Assembly (NCBI GenBank): GCA_050486205.1
Contig: JBJHCW010000008.1
Location: 1-64,000 of the forward strand
Reading direction: 5' to 3'
Length of the DNA stretch: 64,000 nucleotides
Source of the DNA: PWQG01 sp050486205
Lineage (GTDB): Bacteria > Pseudomonadota > Gammaproteobacteria > Pseudomonadales > Pseudohongiellaceae
The notes beneath the pieces were generated by a model. It saw nothing but the letters and a program-made list of their open reading frames with translations, was not told the DNA's origin and did not search any database. The translations under genes were made by a program, and so were the position numbers. This document shows, piece after piece, positions 52,824 through 60,845 of this stretch. The stretch's first letter is position 1. Each line of letters begins with the position of its first letter.

Positions 52824-52854
52824 ACCACTATGCCTTTTTCTGGTGGGCTATTAT

Positions 52855-53736
52855 TCAAAGAACAGGCGAGGGCAGCATTTCGCTCAGCACCCGCCGCAAT
52901 TCCCGACGCCAGTGTTCGGGGTGACAGCCCAGCGCCTCAATCGTCGGCGTTTTGTCCAGTACCACACAAGGTGGTCGCTTGGCCGGCGTCGGATAGGCCG
53001 TGGTCGGAATGGCCCGGATTGGCACCGCACGGTCCAGCAAACCCAGCGCCTGGGCCTCGTCCTGTATGGCCACGGCAAAATCATACCAGCTTGCCACACC
53101 CGCATCTGTCCAGTGCATCACACCTGTGGGCTGCCGCGCCACGGCGGCGCCAATACAAGGCAAAAGGCCAAAGGTGGACGTGGGCGTGCCCCACTGGTCA
53201 TCCACCACACTGAGTTCGTCGCGCTCGCGCATCAGGCGCAGCATGGTGCTGACAAAATTGTGGCCATACGGTGAATGCACCCAGGCAGTGCGCAGCACCA
53301 GGCTGTTGGCTGGTGCCAGGTAACGCACATGCAGCTCGCCCTCAAGCTTGGTACGCCCGTAGATATTGACCGGATCGGGTTGGTCATCGGGGAGGTAGGG
53401 GCGGTGGTTGCGCCCGCAGAAAACGAAGTCGGTGGAGATCTGCAGCAGCCAGGCCTGATTGGCCGCCACCCAACGCGCCAGATACTTGGGTCCGAAGGCA
53501 TTGACCTCACGCGCCACCAGGTCATCGGATTCGGCCGCGTCCACCGCCGTGTAGGCTGCGGCGTTGATGATGATATCCGGTTTCAGTGCGTCCAGCGTCT
53601 GGCTTACGGCCTGCTCATCACGGATATCCAGCGCCGCCCTGTTCAGGGAAGTGAGTGCATACTTTTCCTGCAGATCACTTTCAGCAATGGTTTTGCCCAA
53701 CTGCCCGTTGGCGCCCAGCAGAACAAGTTTTTTCAT
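52855..53736 (-). CDS. rmlD: dTDP-4-dehydrorhamnose reductase
   Basis: RmlD makes dTDP-L-rhamnose in the last step of the pathway. The 293-residue extended SDR has VLLGANGQLGKTI, NAAAYTAVDAAESD, STDFVFCGRNHRPYLPDD, YGRTKLEGE (Tyr-Lys pair) and a C-terminal RPPCVVLDKTPT. It begins at the rmlC stop codon (TGATG overlap), so the two are translationally coupled. Confidence 0.95.
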   Translation of the reverse strand: MKKLVLLGANGQLGKTIAESDLQEKYALTSLNRAALDIRDEQAVSQTLDALKPDIIINAAAYTAVDAAESDDLVAREVNAFGPKYLARWVAANQAWLLQISTDFVFCGRNHRPYLPDDQPDPVNIYGRTKLEGELHVRYLAPANSLVLRTAWVHSPYGHNFVSTMLRLMRERDELSVVDDQWGTPTSTFGLLPCIGAAVARQPTGVMHWTDAGVASWYDFAVAIQDEAQALGLLDRAVPIRAIPTTAYPTPAKRPPCVVLDKTPTIEALGCHPEHWRRELRRVLSEMLPSPVL

Positions 53737-54296
53737 CAGCGCGTCACCTGACAGGCCGGTGCATCCTGCAGCAACAGGCCATCACGATCCTTGTCCGACA
53801 GCACCGGCTCACCGGCGCCAGGCACCAGTGGCCAGGCAATGGCCAGCGCCGGATCATCCCAGCGAAGTGAATACTCATCGCCCGGGGCGTAATAGTCAGT
53901 GCATTTGTACACCATCTCGGCGCTTTCACTGATCACGTAGAAACCATGGGCAAATCCGGGCGGCACCCAGAGCTGGCGCCGATTCTCTGCCGACAGATGC
54001 ACCCCGACACTCTGTCCGCGGGTGGGCGAGTCGGCCCGCATGTCCACCGCCACGTCATAGATCTCGCCGGCCACCACGCGCACCAGTTTGCCCTGCGGCT
54101 GTTGTAGCTGATAGTGCAGCCCGCGAAGAATACCCTGGCTGGAGCGGCTGTGGTTGTCCTGCACAAACTGCACGCCCGGTGCGTGGTCATCGAACCAGCT
54201 CTGGCGAAAGGTTTCCATAAAAAAACCACGGTGGTCGCCGTGAACAGTGGGTTCCAGGAGGAGGATATCGGGCAGGGAGGTCGGGGTGATTTTCAT
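53736..54296 (-). CDS. rmlC: dTDP-4-dehydrorhamnose 3,5-epimerase
   Basis: RmlC epimerises C3 and C5 of dTDP-4-keto-6-deoxyglucose. The 186-residue cupin has FEPxVHGDHRGFFMETF-type start (LEPTVHGDHRGFFMETF), QDNHSRSSQGILRGLHYQ with catalytic His, and WVPPGFAHGFYV. The frame is open four codons upstream, but the MKITPTSLPDILL start matches the family. HicAB lies divergently upstream, between this gene and rmlA. Confidence 0.95.
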   Translation of the reverse strand: MKITPTSLPDILLLEPTVHGDHRGFFMETFRQSWFDDHAPGVQFVQDNHSRSSQGILRGLHYQLQQPQGKLVRVVAGEIYDVAVDMRADSPTRGQSVGVHLSAENRRQLWVPPGFAHGFYVISESAEMVYKCTDYYAPGDEYSLRWDDPALAIAWPLVPGAGEPVLSDKDRDGLLLQDAPACQVTR

Positions 54297-54359
54297 TGAA
54301 GGAAGCATTCCAGATCTGCTGCTAAACTTTCTGTGTGCGCCATATTATAAGGACATAGT

Positions 54360-54620
54360 ATGCAAAAGCACGGGAAGATCCTCGAGAAAATCCTGCGTGG
54401 AGAATCTGATGCCAATATCAGGTTCCCGGACATGCGAATGGTGTTACATCACCTGGGGTTCAGTGAGCGAATGCGCGGTAGCCACCACAGTTTCAGAAGG
54501 TCCGGCATAGCAGAGAAAATAAACATCCAACACAGTGGCAAACTCGTCAAACCCTATCAGGTAAAGCAGGTACGTGCCATAATTCGCAAGTACCGACTGC
54601 AGGTAAATTGCCATGTTTAA
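54360..54620 (+). CDS. hicA: HicA-like mRNA interferase toxin
   Basis: An 86-residue protein with the HicA dsRBD-like fold: ILEKILRGESDANIRFPDMR, LGFSERMRGSHHSF (catalytic His in GSHH), and KPYQVKQVRAIIRKY. HicA cleaves mRNAs and tmRNA. It overlaps the following HicB-like gene by 8 bases. The pair lies on the opposite strand inside the rhamnose cluster, as an inserted module. Confidence 0.88.
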   Translation: MQKHGKILEKILRGESDANIRFPDMRMVLHHLGFSERMRGSHHSFRRSGIAEKINIQHSGKLVKPYQVKQVRAIIRKYRLQVNCHV

Positions 54621-54825
54621 GTACGAATTGCTCATCTATTGGAGCGAAGAGGATAGTGCCTTCATTGCGGATGTGCCAGAGCTACCAGGCTGTATGGCAC
54701 ATGGGGAATCCCCTGTCGAGGCTGTCAGGAATGCTGAACAGGCAATTCAGTTATGGATAGATACCGCGAGAGAGTTCGGTGATCCCGTGCCCGAACCCGG
54801 CCAGCCGCCTCTAAGGCAGGTGTGA
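54613..54825 (+). CDS. hicB: Short HicB-like antitoxin
   Basis: A 70-residue partial RNase H-like HicB fold: FKYELLIYWSEEDSAFIADV, PELPGCMAHGESPVEAV, NAEQAIQLWIDTA. There is no C-terminal DNA-binding domain, so autoregulation must differ from two-domain HicB or be absent. It ends 11 bases before the convergent rmlA stop. Confidence 0.88.
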   Translation: MFKYELLIYWSEEDSAFIADVPELPGCMAHGESPVEAVRNAEQAIQLWIDTAREFGDPVPEPGQPPLRQV

Positions 54826-54835
54826 CCTGAATTGC

Positions 54836-55702
54836 TCACCTGAGCAATTTCAGCAGATACTGGCCGTAACCACTTTTGGCCAGCGGTTTTGCCAGGCGGC
54901 GCAGCTGTTCAGCGCTGATATAACCCTGATGGAAGGCAATCTCCTCCGGGCAGGCAATCTTCAGGCCCTGCCGCTCCTCCAGTACACGAATGAAATTGGC
55001 CGCATCCAGCAGTGACTGCACCGTGCCGGTATCCAGCCAGGCCGTGCCGCGGCTGAACAGTTCCACCTGCAGCGTGCCGCGCGCCAGATAGGCTTTGTTC
55101 ACATCGGTTATTTCCAGCTCACCGCGCGCCGAGGGGCGTATGCCACGGGCAATCTCCACCACGTCATTGTCATACAGGTACAGGCCGGTGACCGCGTAGT
55201 TGGACTTGGGCTTTTGCGGCTTCTCCTCCAGATCAATGGCGGTGTTGTTGTCATCCAGGGCCACAACACCATAACGCTCGGGATCATTGACGTAGTAAGC
55301 AAACACTGTGGCGCCACTCTCCTGTTTCAGCGCCTGCTGCAGCTTTTCCTCCAGCGAGTTGCCATAGAAGATGTTGTCCCCCAGGATCAGACAGACGCTG
55401 TCGCCGCCAATGAACGACTCACCAATCAGAAAGGCCTGCGCCAGACCTTCGGGTCGGGGTTGTTCGGCATACTGCAGATTCAGACCCCACTGGCTGCCAT
55501 TACCCAGCAGGTGCTGGTAAAGCGTCAGGTCACCGGGTGTGGTGATAATGAGTATGTCCCGAATACCCGCCTGCATCAGCGTGCACAGTGGGTAGTAGAT
55601 CATGGGTTTGTCGTACACCGGCATCAACTGCTTGCTCACCGAGACGGTCATGGGGTGCAGGCGGCTGCCGGTGCCTCCGGCAAGGATGATTCCCTTGGTC
55701 AT
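54836..55702 (-). CDS. rmlA: Glucose-1-phosphate thymidylyltransferase
   Basis: RmlA joins glucose 1-phosphate and dTTP, the first step to dTDP-rhamnose. The 288-residue protein has GIILAGGTGSRLHPMT, KQLMPVYDKPMIYYPL, LGDNIFYG, YAVTGLYLYDN and the C-terminal LAKSGYGQYLL. It is separated from rmlC/rmlD by HicAB. No rmlB (4,6-dehydratase) was seen in the window. Confidence 0.95.
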   Translation of the reverse strand: MTKGIILAGGTGSRLHPMTVSVSKQLMPVYDKPMIYYPLCTLMQAGIRDILIITTPGDLTLYQHLLGNGSQWGLNLQYAEQPRPEGLAQAFLIGESFIGGDSVCLILGDNIFYGNSLEEKLQQALKQESGATVFAYYVNDPERYGVVALDDNNTAIDLEEKPQKPKSNYAVTGLYLYDNDVVEIARGIRPSARGELEITDVNKAYLARGTLQVELFSRGTAWLDTGTVQSLLDAANFIRVLEERQGLKIACPEEIAFHQGYISAEQLRRLAKPLAKSGYGQYLLKLLR

Positions 55703-55719
55703 GCTTCAGTGACGCCTTG

Positions 55720-56724
55720 TCATGGGTTGTTGCGGGTATTGTTGCCGTCACGCATGTGATCGGCCTTGTGGGCAACACCCAGCGCATCCAGTATATCCGG
55801 CAGTGCGCTGTAGAATGTTGCGCCCGGATTATAACGCAGATACTCACGGCTTGTAGTGTCGTCCACAAAGCTGCCCTGGGTGAGCGCTCGATAACTTCGC
55901 AGCCCCGGTGCATTCTTCAGGCGGAAGATCCGGCCCAGCAGTTCCATACCCAGCGCGGCCAGATACAGGCCGGGCGCCGGCATGGACCAGTCCGGCTGAC
56001 CCATGTCAAAGGCCTCGCGTATGGCGCCTTCAACGGACTTGACCGTGTAGCGGGTGCCATCGGTCACCGGATAGATCGGTGTGAACACTTGCTCACTGGC
56101 ATCTTCCTGTAATCTTTGAGCGGCACACACAACCGCCTGACACAGGTCGTGCACACCAATCAGCGACAGTGGCTGATCGGTTCTGGGCAGCGGCGGGAAA
56201 AACCCGCGGCGTATCATACGAATCATGCTCAGCAGATTGCCTTTCATCTGCGGGCCATAGACATTGACCGGGCGCAGTATGCAGACACGAATGTCGCCGG
56301 CCCGATGCGCAGCCAGCAACAGCTGCTCGGCGTCGTATTTTGACTGACCGTAAGCGGTGCGCGGCTGATCATGTGCCGGATCGGCCTTGATGCTGCTCAT
56401 GAAGATAAAGTGTTTCGCGCCCTGGCTGCAGGCCGCGCGCAGCAGGTTTGCCGTGCCGTCCACATTCACTGCTCGCAGCCTGTTGTCATCGGCATGGTTG
56501 ATGTGGGCATAAGCTGCCAGGTGGAACACCGTGTCTACCCCCTCGCAGAGCGGCAGCAGTGAATCGGGCTCCAGCAGATCGGCACCTTTTGCTGCGCTGC
56601 TGCGGTTCAGTGTACGCACCTGGTAGCCCTGTTCGTGCAAGCTGGCCAGCAGGTGGTGACCAATAAAACCGGTGCTGCCAGTGAGCAGGGCTGTACGGTC
56701 TGGTGTGGCGGTTGTGTCATTCAT
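55720..56724 (-). CDS. NAD-dependent sugar epimerase/dehydratase (extended SDR)
   Basis: A 334-residue Rossmann protein with LTGSTGFIGHHLLASL, VFHLAAYAHINHADDN, FMSSIKAD and the catalytic AYGQSKYDAE (Tyr-Lys). It resembles WbpV/UDP-glucose 4-epimerase-like enzymes of O-antigen loci more than RmlB. The nucleotide-sugar substrate is unknown. Its start codon overlaps the RelE-like toxin stop codon (ATGA), and it lies 17 bases before rmlA, so it belongs to the glycan operon. Confidence 0.85.
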   Translation of the reverse strand: MNDTTATPDRTALLTGSTGFIGHHLLASLHEQGYQVRTLNRSSAAKGADLLEPDSLLPLCEGVDTVFHLAAYAHINHADDNRLRAVNVDGTANLLRAACSQGAKHFIFMSSIKADPAHDQPRTAYGQSKYDAEQLLLAAHRAGDIRVCILRPVNVYGPQMKGNLLSMIRMIRRGFFPPLPRTDQPLSLIGVHDLCQAVVCAAQRLQEDASEQVFTPIYPVTDGTRYTVKSVEGAIREAFDMGQPDWSMPAPGLYLAALGMELLGRIFRLKNAPGLRSYRALTQGSFVDDTTSREYLRYNPGATFYSALPDILDALGVAHKADHMRDGNNTRNNP

Positions 56725-56990
56725 TGCTTGAGCACCTTGTAAACATGCTTGCGGTGCGCCACTTTGACCACAATAACAATCAGTTCAGCATCGCGTATTT
56801 CATAAAGGATACGATACACGCCCTGGCGAATACGGTATTTCTCCTGCGCAGACAATTTCTCCACTCCCGCGGGTCGTGGATTGTCTGTCAATTGCTGGAT
56901 GCGCTTGAGAATACGCGTAAGGTCCTGACGAGGCAGCCGGCGCAGGTCCCGGGCTACCGAGCGCCGGAAGCCGACCTCATAGACTGCCAT
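56721..56990 (-). CDS. RelE/ParE-family toxin
   Basis: An 89-residue protein with VGFRRSVARDLRRLPRQD, EKYRIRQGVYRILYEI and VVKVAHRKHVYKVL, matching RelE ribosome-dependent RNases (basic residues and C-terminal HRKHVY). It overlaps its antitoxin by 14 bases and the downstream epimerase gene by 4. Confidence 0.9.
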   Translation of the reverse strand: MAVYEVGFRRSVARDLRRLPRQDLTRILKRIQQLTDNPRPAGVEKLSAQEKYRIRQGVYRILYEIRDAELIVIVVKVAHRKHVYKVLKQ

Positions 56991-57210
56991 GCTTCTTCAG
57001 ATCATCCAGCAAGGCTTCATAACTCATTACCGGCTCTGCAATCCGTTGATCAAATGCTGCCAGGTCTTCCTGATCCTCGGCCAGCACACGCCGCACGGCA
57101 TCATTCACAATATCAGACACCGATCGCTCGGACTGCGCCGCTTTCAAACGCAATGCAGCATGCAAACCTGGTTCAAAATAGACCGTTGCGCGCTTTGACT
57201 TTCCGCTCAT
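56977..57210 (-). CDS. Ribbon-helix-helix antitoxin
   Basis: A 77-residue protein with an N-terminal ribbon-helix-helix (RATVYFEPGLHAALRLKAAQ, SERSVSDIVNDAVRRVL) and a C-terminal toxin-binding helix (MSYEALLDDLKKHG). It is predicted to neutralise the RelE-like toxin and to bind the paired TGACGTCA sites just upstream. Confidence 0.88.
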   Translation of the reverse strand: MSGKSKRATVYFEPGLHAALRLKAAQSERSVSDIVNDAVRRVLAEDQEDLAAFDQRIAEPVMSYEALLDDLKKHGSL

Positions 57211-57243
57211 GTGTTGCTCTCATGTAAGGGTTTTCGAAAAAGA

Positions 57244-57278
57244 CATGACGTCAAGTCACTATAGCGCCATGACGTCAA
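57244..57278. promoter_or_regulatory. Paired TGACGTCA operator for the RHH antitoxin
   Basis: CATGACGTCAA occurs at 57244-57254 and 57268-57278. Each contains the palindrome TGACGTCA, and the copies are 24 bases apart, about two helical turns. They lie 34-68 bases before the antitoxin start and flank CACTATAGCG, a possible promoter segment. This fits cooperative ribbon-helix-helix binding. Confidence 0.7.
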
Positions 57279-57288
57279 TCTGTCCATT

Positions 57289-58119
57289 TCAGAACCAGCG
57301 CCAGCCATGGCTGCTGAAAAACCGTATGGCCGAGCGGCCGAACATCAGGATATGCCGCAGTCCCTTGCGCGCGGTGTTGCCGCCAAGGTGGGTGATACGC
57401 ATGGCTGGCACAAAGGTCAGGCTGCCGTGTTGGTGGGCGCGCAGCGACAGGTCAAAGTCCTCAAAGTACAGGAAGTAGCGCGGATCAAATCCGTCCAGGG
57501 CGCGCAGTGCACTGCTGCGCCACAACATACAACAGCCACTGATGATGGGAATGTTGTCGGTGGGTTCGCTGTGGCTGAGCGCCTGCATGCTGTAACGGGC
57601 CAGGCGGCGCTGGAACAGCCTGCGCACAAAGCCTGGCGCAAAGCCGCGCAGCAACAGGTCCAGTACCGATGGGTATTGCTTGCAGGCTGATTCGGGTTCA
57701 CCATCGCCGTTGCTGATGGCAGGCGCCACCGCCACGGTTTCCGGCCGGCTCTGCAGCCAGGCCAGTCCCTGCACCAGGGCATCAGGCTGCAGATAAACGT
57801 CGGGGTTGAGTACCAGATGGTACTCGCAGGTGGTTTCGGTGATGGCAAGATTGTGTCCGCGCCCATAACCGATGTTGCCGTGGCCGGTTCTGGTCAGCAG
57901 TTCCAGGCTGGAAAGATCAACGGACTCAGGCAGACTGTCCAACAGGGCATGGTTGTCACTGTTGTTGATCAGGTACAGCGAAGCCTTGTTCAGGACGCCT
58001 GCCATACGCGCCTCGTTCGCGGCTTTCTCGAGACAGGCAAGCACTCGCTCAAGCACGGGCTGGTTCAGTTCGTGGACAACAATGGAGATGCTGAGATCGG
58101 TGGGTGGGGTAGGTGACAT
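57289..58119 (-). CDS. Family 2 glycosyltransferase (rhamnosyltransferase-like)
   Basis: A 276-residue GT-A enzyme with SISIVVHELNQPVLERVL, TGHGNIGYGRGHNLAI, LVLNPDVYLQPDAL (DXD-equivalent region), ISGCCMLWRSSALRALDGFD and YFEDFDLSLRAHQHG. The pattern resembles WbbL-type rhamnosyltransferases, fitting the nearby dTDP-rhamnose genes. The acceptor is unknown. It precedes the RHH/RelE-epimerase genes on the same strand. Confidence 0.87.
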   Translation of the reverse strand: MSPTPPTDLSISIVVHELNQPVLERVLACLEKAANEARMAGVLNKASLYLINNSDNHALLDSLPESVDLSSLELLTRTGHGNIGYGRGHNLAITETTCEYHLVLNPDVYLQPDALVQGLAWLQSRPETVAVAPAISNGDGEPESACKQYPSVLDLLLRGFAPGFVRRLFQRRLARYSMQALSHSEPTDNIPIISGCCMLWRSSALRALDGFDPRYFLYFEDFDLSLRAHQHGSLTFVPAMRITHLGGNTARKGLRHILMFGRSAIRFFSSHGWRWF

Positions 58120-58128
58120 CCGGTTATT

Positions 58129-58258
58129 CTACAGCAGGTGATCCTGGATCGACGACAGCGACACAAACAGGCGCCGGCTGTCATCCGGAAACGGCTCAGA
58201 GAAATCAAACTGGGTATAGAACCGGGCGGCTGCCTCGCGGCGCAGGACGCAGAACTCA
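58129..58258 (-). pseudogene. C-terminal remnant of a TacT-like GNAT toxin
   Basis: The minus strand directly after the DUF1778 antitoxin encodes about 40 residues, VLRREAAARFYTQFDFSEPF then DDSRRLFVSLSSIQDHLL and a stop. AARFY..F.F followed by RLF..L is the C-terminal end of GNAT acetyltransferase toxins that pair with DUF1778 antitoxins. The N-terminal acetyl-CoA-binding part is missing, so the toxin has been deleted to a stub. Confidence 0.7.
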
Positions 58259-58555
58259 GCGTTTGTCAGCATCCAGTGCAAATCCCTTTGCGTCGAGTGT
58301 CCGAGCAGCCTTGCTCAGCTTTTCGTTGGGTGCAACACTGCGTTCGCACAGCGCCGCGAACCTGTCGTATTGTTCACAGGTGAGAGTTATCTGTGCCTGT
58401 TCGGTCAGCACACGGGCAGCGTCCTTGCGCACGAGCTGGCTCAAGTATGCTTTGATACTGCCAAATCCGGCGGCAGTCGCCGCGCGCTCGGCCAGCTCAT
58501 GGGTTTCAGTGCCCCACTGAACCTCATAACGTTGAACTTTGGGTTGTGTTGCCAT
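58256..58555 (-). CDS. DUF1778-family (TacA-like) antitoxin, orphaned
   Basis: A 99-residue protein beginning MATQPKVQRYEVQWGTETHE. The N-terminal RHH-like region contains LAERAATAAGFGSIKAYLSQ. The C-terminal toxin-binding part reads ITLTCEQYDRFAALCERSVAP NEKLSKAA, typical of DUF1778/TacA. The cognate GNAT toxin is only a short remnant. It may persist as a repressor or anti-addiction factor. Confidence 0.8.
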   Translation of the reverse strand: MATQPKVQRYEVQWGTETHELAERAATAAGFGSIKAYLSQLVRKDAARVLTEQAQITLTCEQYDRFAALCERSVAPNEKLSKAARTLDAKGFALDADKR

Positions 58556-58626
58556 GGTTTGCTCGCCCGACTCCACGTCTTACGGAATATTTCCGTATTG
58601 TTTCCGAATCTTGGGCCTTTTGCAAT

Positions 58627-59379
58627 CTACTGCTGCTGAATCTCGATCACCCGATCACCAAAGGGCGTGCGCACCACGCGGTAACCTTCCGGTACCTGGG
58701 AGGGATCGATACGGCGGCGCTCGAAACGCTCGGCCTGGGCGCGCATCACAGCTTCGTCCTCCGGGTTGCGTTCGCGCGCAGCACGAAGCGCGGCGGCAAA
58801 GGGGTTCTGAGGCGCTTCGGCGTTGTCGTTCCCATCACCATTTCCGGCACCATTGCCCCCACCACGACGATCACGGCGGCGCTGGGGTTGCTCGGCTTGC
58901 GGCGGCACAATGGGTGCGGCCGTCGCCACGGTCAGGCGGGCAGTATTACCGCTGCAGTTCACGCCCTTGTCCGGCGCGTCCACACAGGGCGCATTGTCGG
59001 GATGTGCAATGGACACATTACGACTGCCGGTTTCGATGAGCCGGTATCCGGGGTGCCCGGGAACAGGCATTTCGGTACCCGGCGCACCGTTCACGGTGAT
59101 GACCTGCCCGTCACGAGCCCGGATGCGTATCCGATAGTCATCACCAAACCGGCTGGTGCCAACCAGCTCAAACGCCGGGCCATTGGCCTGGGGCTGAACA
59201 GGCCGGACAGCCTGCACCTGGTTATCGGGCCGGACAGCCTGTTCCACAGGCTCAAAAAGCTGCAACTCCTGGGCGCCGGACGGCGATGACACCAGTGCCA
59301 GCAACACCAGCGCAACCATGGCAGCGGCGGGCAGATACCAGGATCGATCAGTCCCAGGCAAGGCAGATGATCGGTTCAT
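58627..59379 (-). CDS. Exported protein of unknown function
   Basis: A 250-residue protein beginning MNRSSALPGTDRSW, with a signal segment (AAAMVALVLLALVSSPSGAQ). A beta-rich domain (FELVGTSRFGDDYRIRIRAR, PGHPGYRLIETGSRNVSI) includes two Cys likely to form a disulfide (DNAPCVDAP, VNCSGN). A low-complexity Arg/Gly/Asn linker leads to a C-terminal GYRVVRTPFGDRVIEIQ. I do not recognise the family. Periplasmic or outer-membrane location is likely. Confidence 0.65.
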   Translation of the reverse strand: MNRSSALPGTDRSWYLPAAAMVALVLLALVSSPSGAQELQLFEPVEQAVRPDNQVQAVRPVQPQANGPAFELVGTSRFGDDYRIRIRARDGQVITVNGAPGTEMPVPGHPGYRLIETGSRNVSIAHPDNAPCVDAPDKGVNCSGNTARLTVATAAPIVPPQAEQPQRRRDRRGGGNGAGNGDGNDNAEAPQNPFAAALRAARERNPEDEAVMRAQAERFERRRIDPSQVPEGYRVVRTPFGDRVIEIQQQ

Positions 59380-59466
59380 GACAATACTCCCGGGCAAGGT
59401 TTGCCCTATATGGCCATCAGAATAGCATACTGTTGTGTGTTGGACGCAGTGTCCGGCGCTTTGGTT

Positions 59467-59771
59467 CTACATCCTCATATCACGCCCGTTATCGCCGCTA
59501 TCACTACCAAAGGATACCCGCACATCCTGAACATACCCTTCGATGACACCTGCCACATAGGGCCAGAAGGCTTCCTGTTCCAGGGTGCGCATGGCAAGCT
59601 CAGGCGCAACAAACCGGCTCATCTCCTGATAGAAGTCATCTTTTGTTTCACCATTGTGCCGGATTTTCGGGGGGATTACACCTGGACCAGGCCGCTGCCA
59701 AACGCCACAACAAGGCCAAATGCCCAAAGCAGACTGCTACGCTGCAGCCGTTCAGAATATCGCTCTCTCAT
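59467..59771 (-). pseudogene. Small membrane protein gene, probably frameshifted
   Basis: One frame starts MRERYSERLQRSSLLWAFGL and VVAFGSGLVQV (a membrane anchor) and stops. The next frame continues VIPPKIRHNGETKDDFYQEM and SRFVAPELAMRTLEQEAFWP to the stop at 59467. A single-base change just before a run of six C would join them into a ~100-residue anchored protein. A sequencing error or a real lesion are both possible. The family is unknown. Confidence 0.4.
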
Positions 59772-59937
59772 CGTATTGCCCTCAATACTTGCCGCCAGAC
59801 ACTGAATTGACCCGATTCTACTGACAATCATTCAATTGGTCGCAAGTATTCCGACTTTGGTTTTTGCGCAAACATCAGATTGACACAATCGACAAGCCGG
59901 CACCTCAAATTTACACCAACAATCAGGTGCGGAATGC

Positions 59938-60732
59938 TCAGTTCAGCTTGCCAAAATCGATGTTGCCACCATCATCATTGAGAAAGTCGAGATCCAGCGC
60001 AAGGCCTGCCGCCTTGTTCTGGGCGTCACGCCTGGCAACAAACTGCGGAATACGACCAAGAAGCTGAATATTCTGCATGGATATCAATTGGCAATAGGCC
60101 AGCTGTAAAGTGTTGGAGTGACGCAGCCGCAGAAACTGCTTGTCATCCAGGGCAATCAGTTTGTCCTCGTCAATCTTGTAAAGACCCTTGATTTCTTGCT
60201 CGCCGCTGTCCAGACGCACCTTCAGTTTCCAGGGCACCAGCAGGCCCAGCTCATTCAGCAGATTTGCCATTTTGGCCGTTTCTATCCGCGACTTCTCTAC
60301 TTTACCAAGAATTTCCATGAGGCCTTGAACAACTTCAGTGGGTGTGCCGTCCTCATCAAAAAATGCCTGGTCTTGTTCATCACTGCTCATCAACCCGCTG
60401 GTCTCATCAAAACACAATGCCAGCTGTCCTTCTTTCTCAGTGGGCAACATCCTGAATGGGTAGGTGCGGATGATTGCAGGTTTGTACGCACCAAGCCATT
60501 TGCCGTCATGGTCAATAAAAACGTTCTTGTCCGAACCCAGGGATGTCAGTGCCACAAGATTGAACTGATCGTCATCGGGCACAAAACACAGAGGCAGATT
60601 GATAGTAGCAGCATGCAGTTCATCGGCCACGATGGGGAGCACCTGCTCCTTGCCAAAGAGTGTATAGGAGGTATTCGGCTTCCAGAACCGGCCTTTGTGC
60701 GTTTCCTGGCTGATCACGGTGTAACGGGTCAT
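59938..60732 (-). CDS. SapC-family protein
   Basis: A 264-residue protein with the SapC pattern: HKGRFWKPNTSYTLFGKEQV, LPIVADELHAATINLPLCFV, AYKPAIIRTYPFRML, CFDETSGL and a central LMEILGKVEKS. SapC proteins are encoded with S-layer genes in Campylobacter and many marine proteobacteria; their exact role is unclear. It lies about 110 bases after the RTX-like S-layer gene, separated by a terminator that would limit read-through. Confidence 0.88.
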   Translation of the reverse strand: MTRYTVISQETHKGRFWKPNTSYTLFGKEQVLPIVADELHAATINLPLCFVPDDDQFNLVALTSLGSDKNVFIDHDGKWLGAYKPAIIRTYPFRMLPTEKEGQLALCFDETSGLMSSDEQDQAFFDEDGTPTEVVQGLMEILGKVEKSRIETAKMANLLNELGLLVPWKLKVRLDSGEQEIKGLYKIDEDKLIALDDKQFLRLRHSNTLQLAYCQLISMQNIQLLGRIPQFVARRDAQNKAAGLALDLDFLNDDGGNIDFGKLN

Positions 60733-60774
60733 GCTTGTACTCCCGGTGCAAATTCTCTGTCCGTTAAAAACGAA

Positions 60775-60803
60775 AACCCCGCCCCTGGATCAGGAGCGGG
60801 GTT
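60775..60803 (-). terminator. Terminator after the S-layer-type gene
   Basis: AACCCCGCCCCTG (60775-60787) pairs with CAGGAGCGGGGTT (60791-60803) with one mismatch and a 3-base loop. On the minus strand it is followed by TTTTCGTTTTT. It lies between the large secreted-protein gene and sapC, so abundant S-layer mRNA would mostly end here. Confidence 0.82.
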
Positions 60804-60845
60804 GTCGTCGAGTACCGCAGATCAGACTGCGGTGTATGTCATCGA

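Noticed and set aside
55720..56724. The epimerase as the missing RmlB
   Set aside because: It lacks the RmlB-type catalytic Asp-Glu pattern near the YxxxK motif and resembles O-antigen epimerases more.
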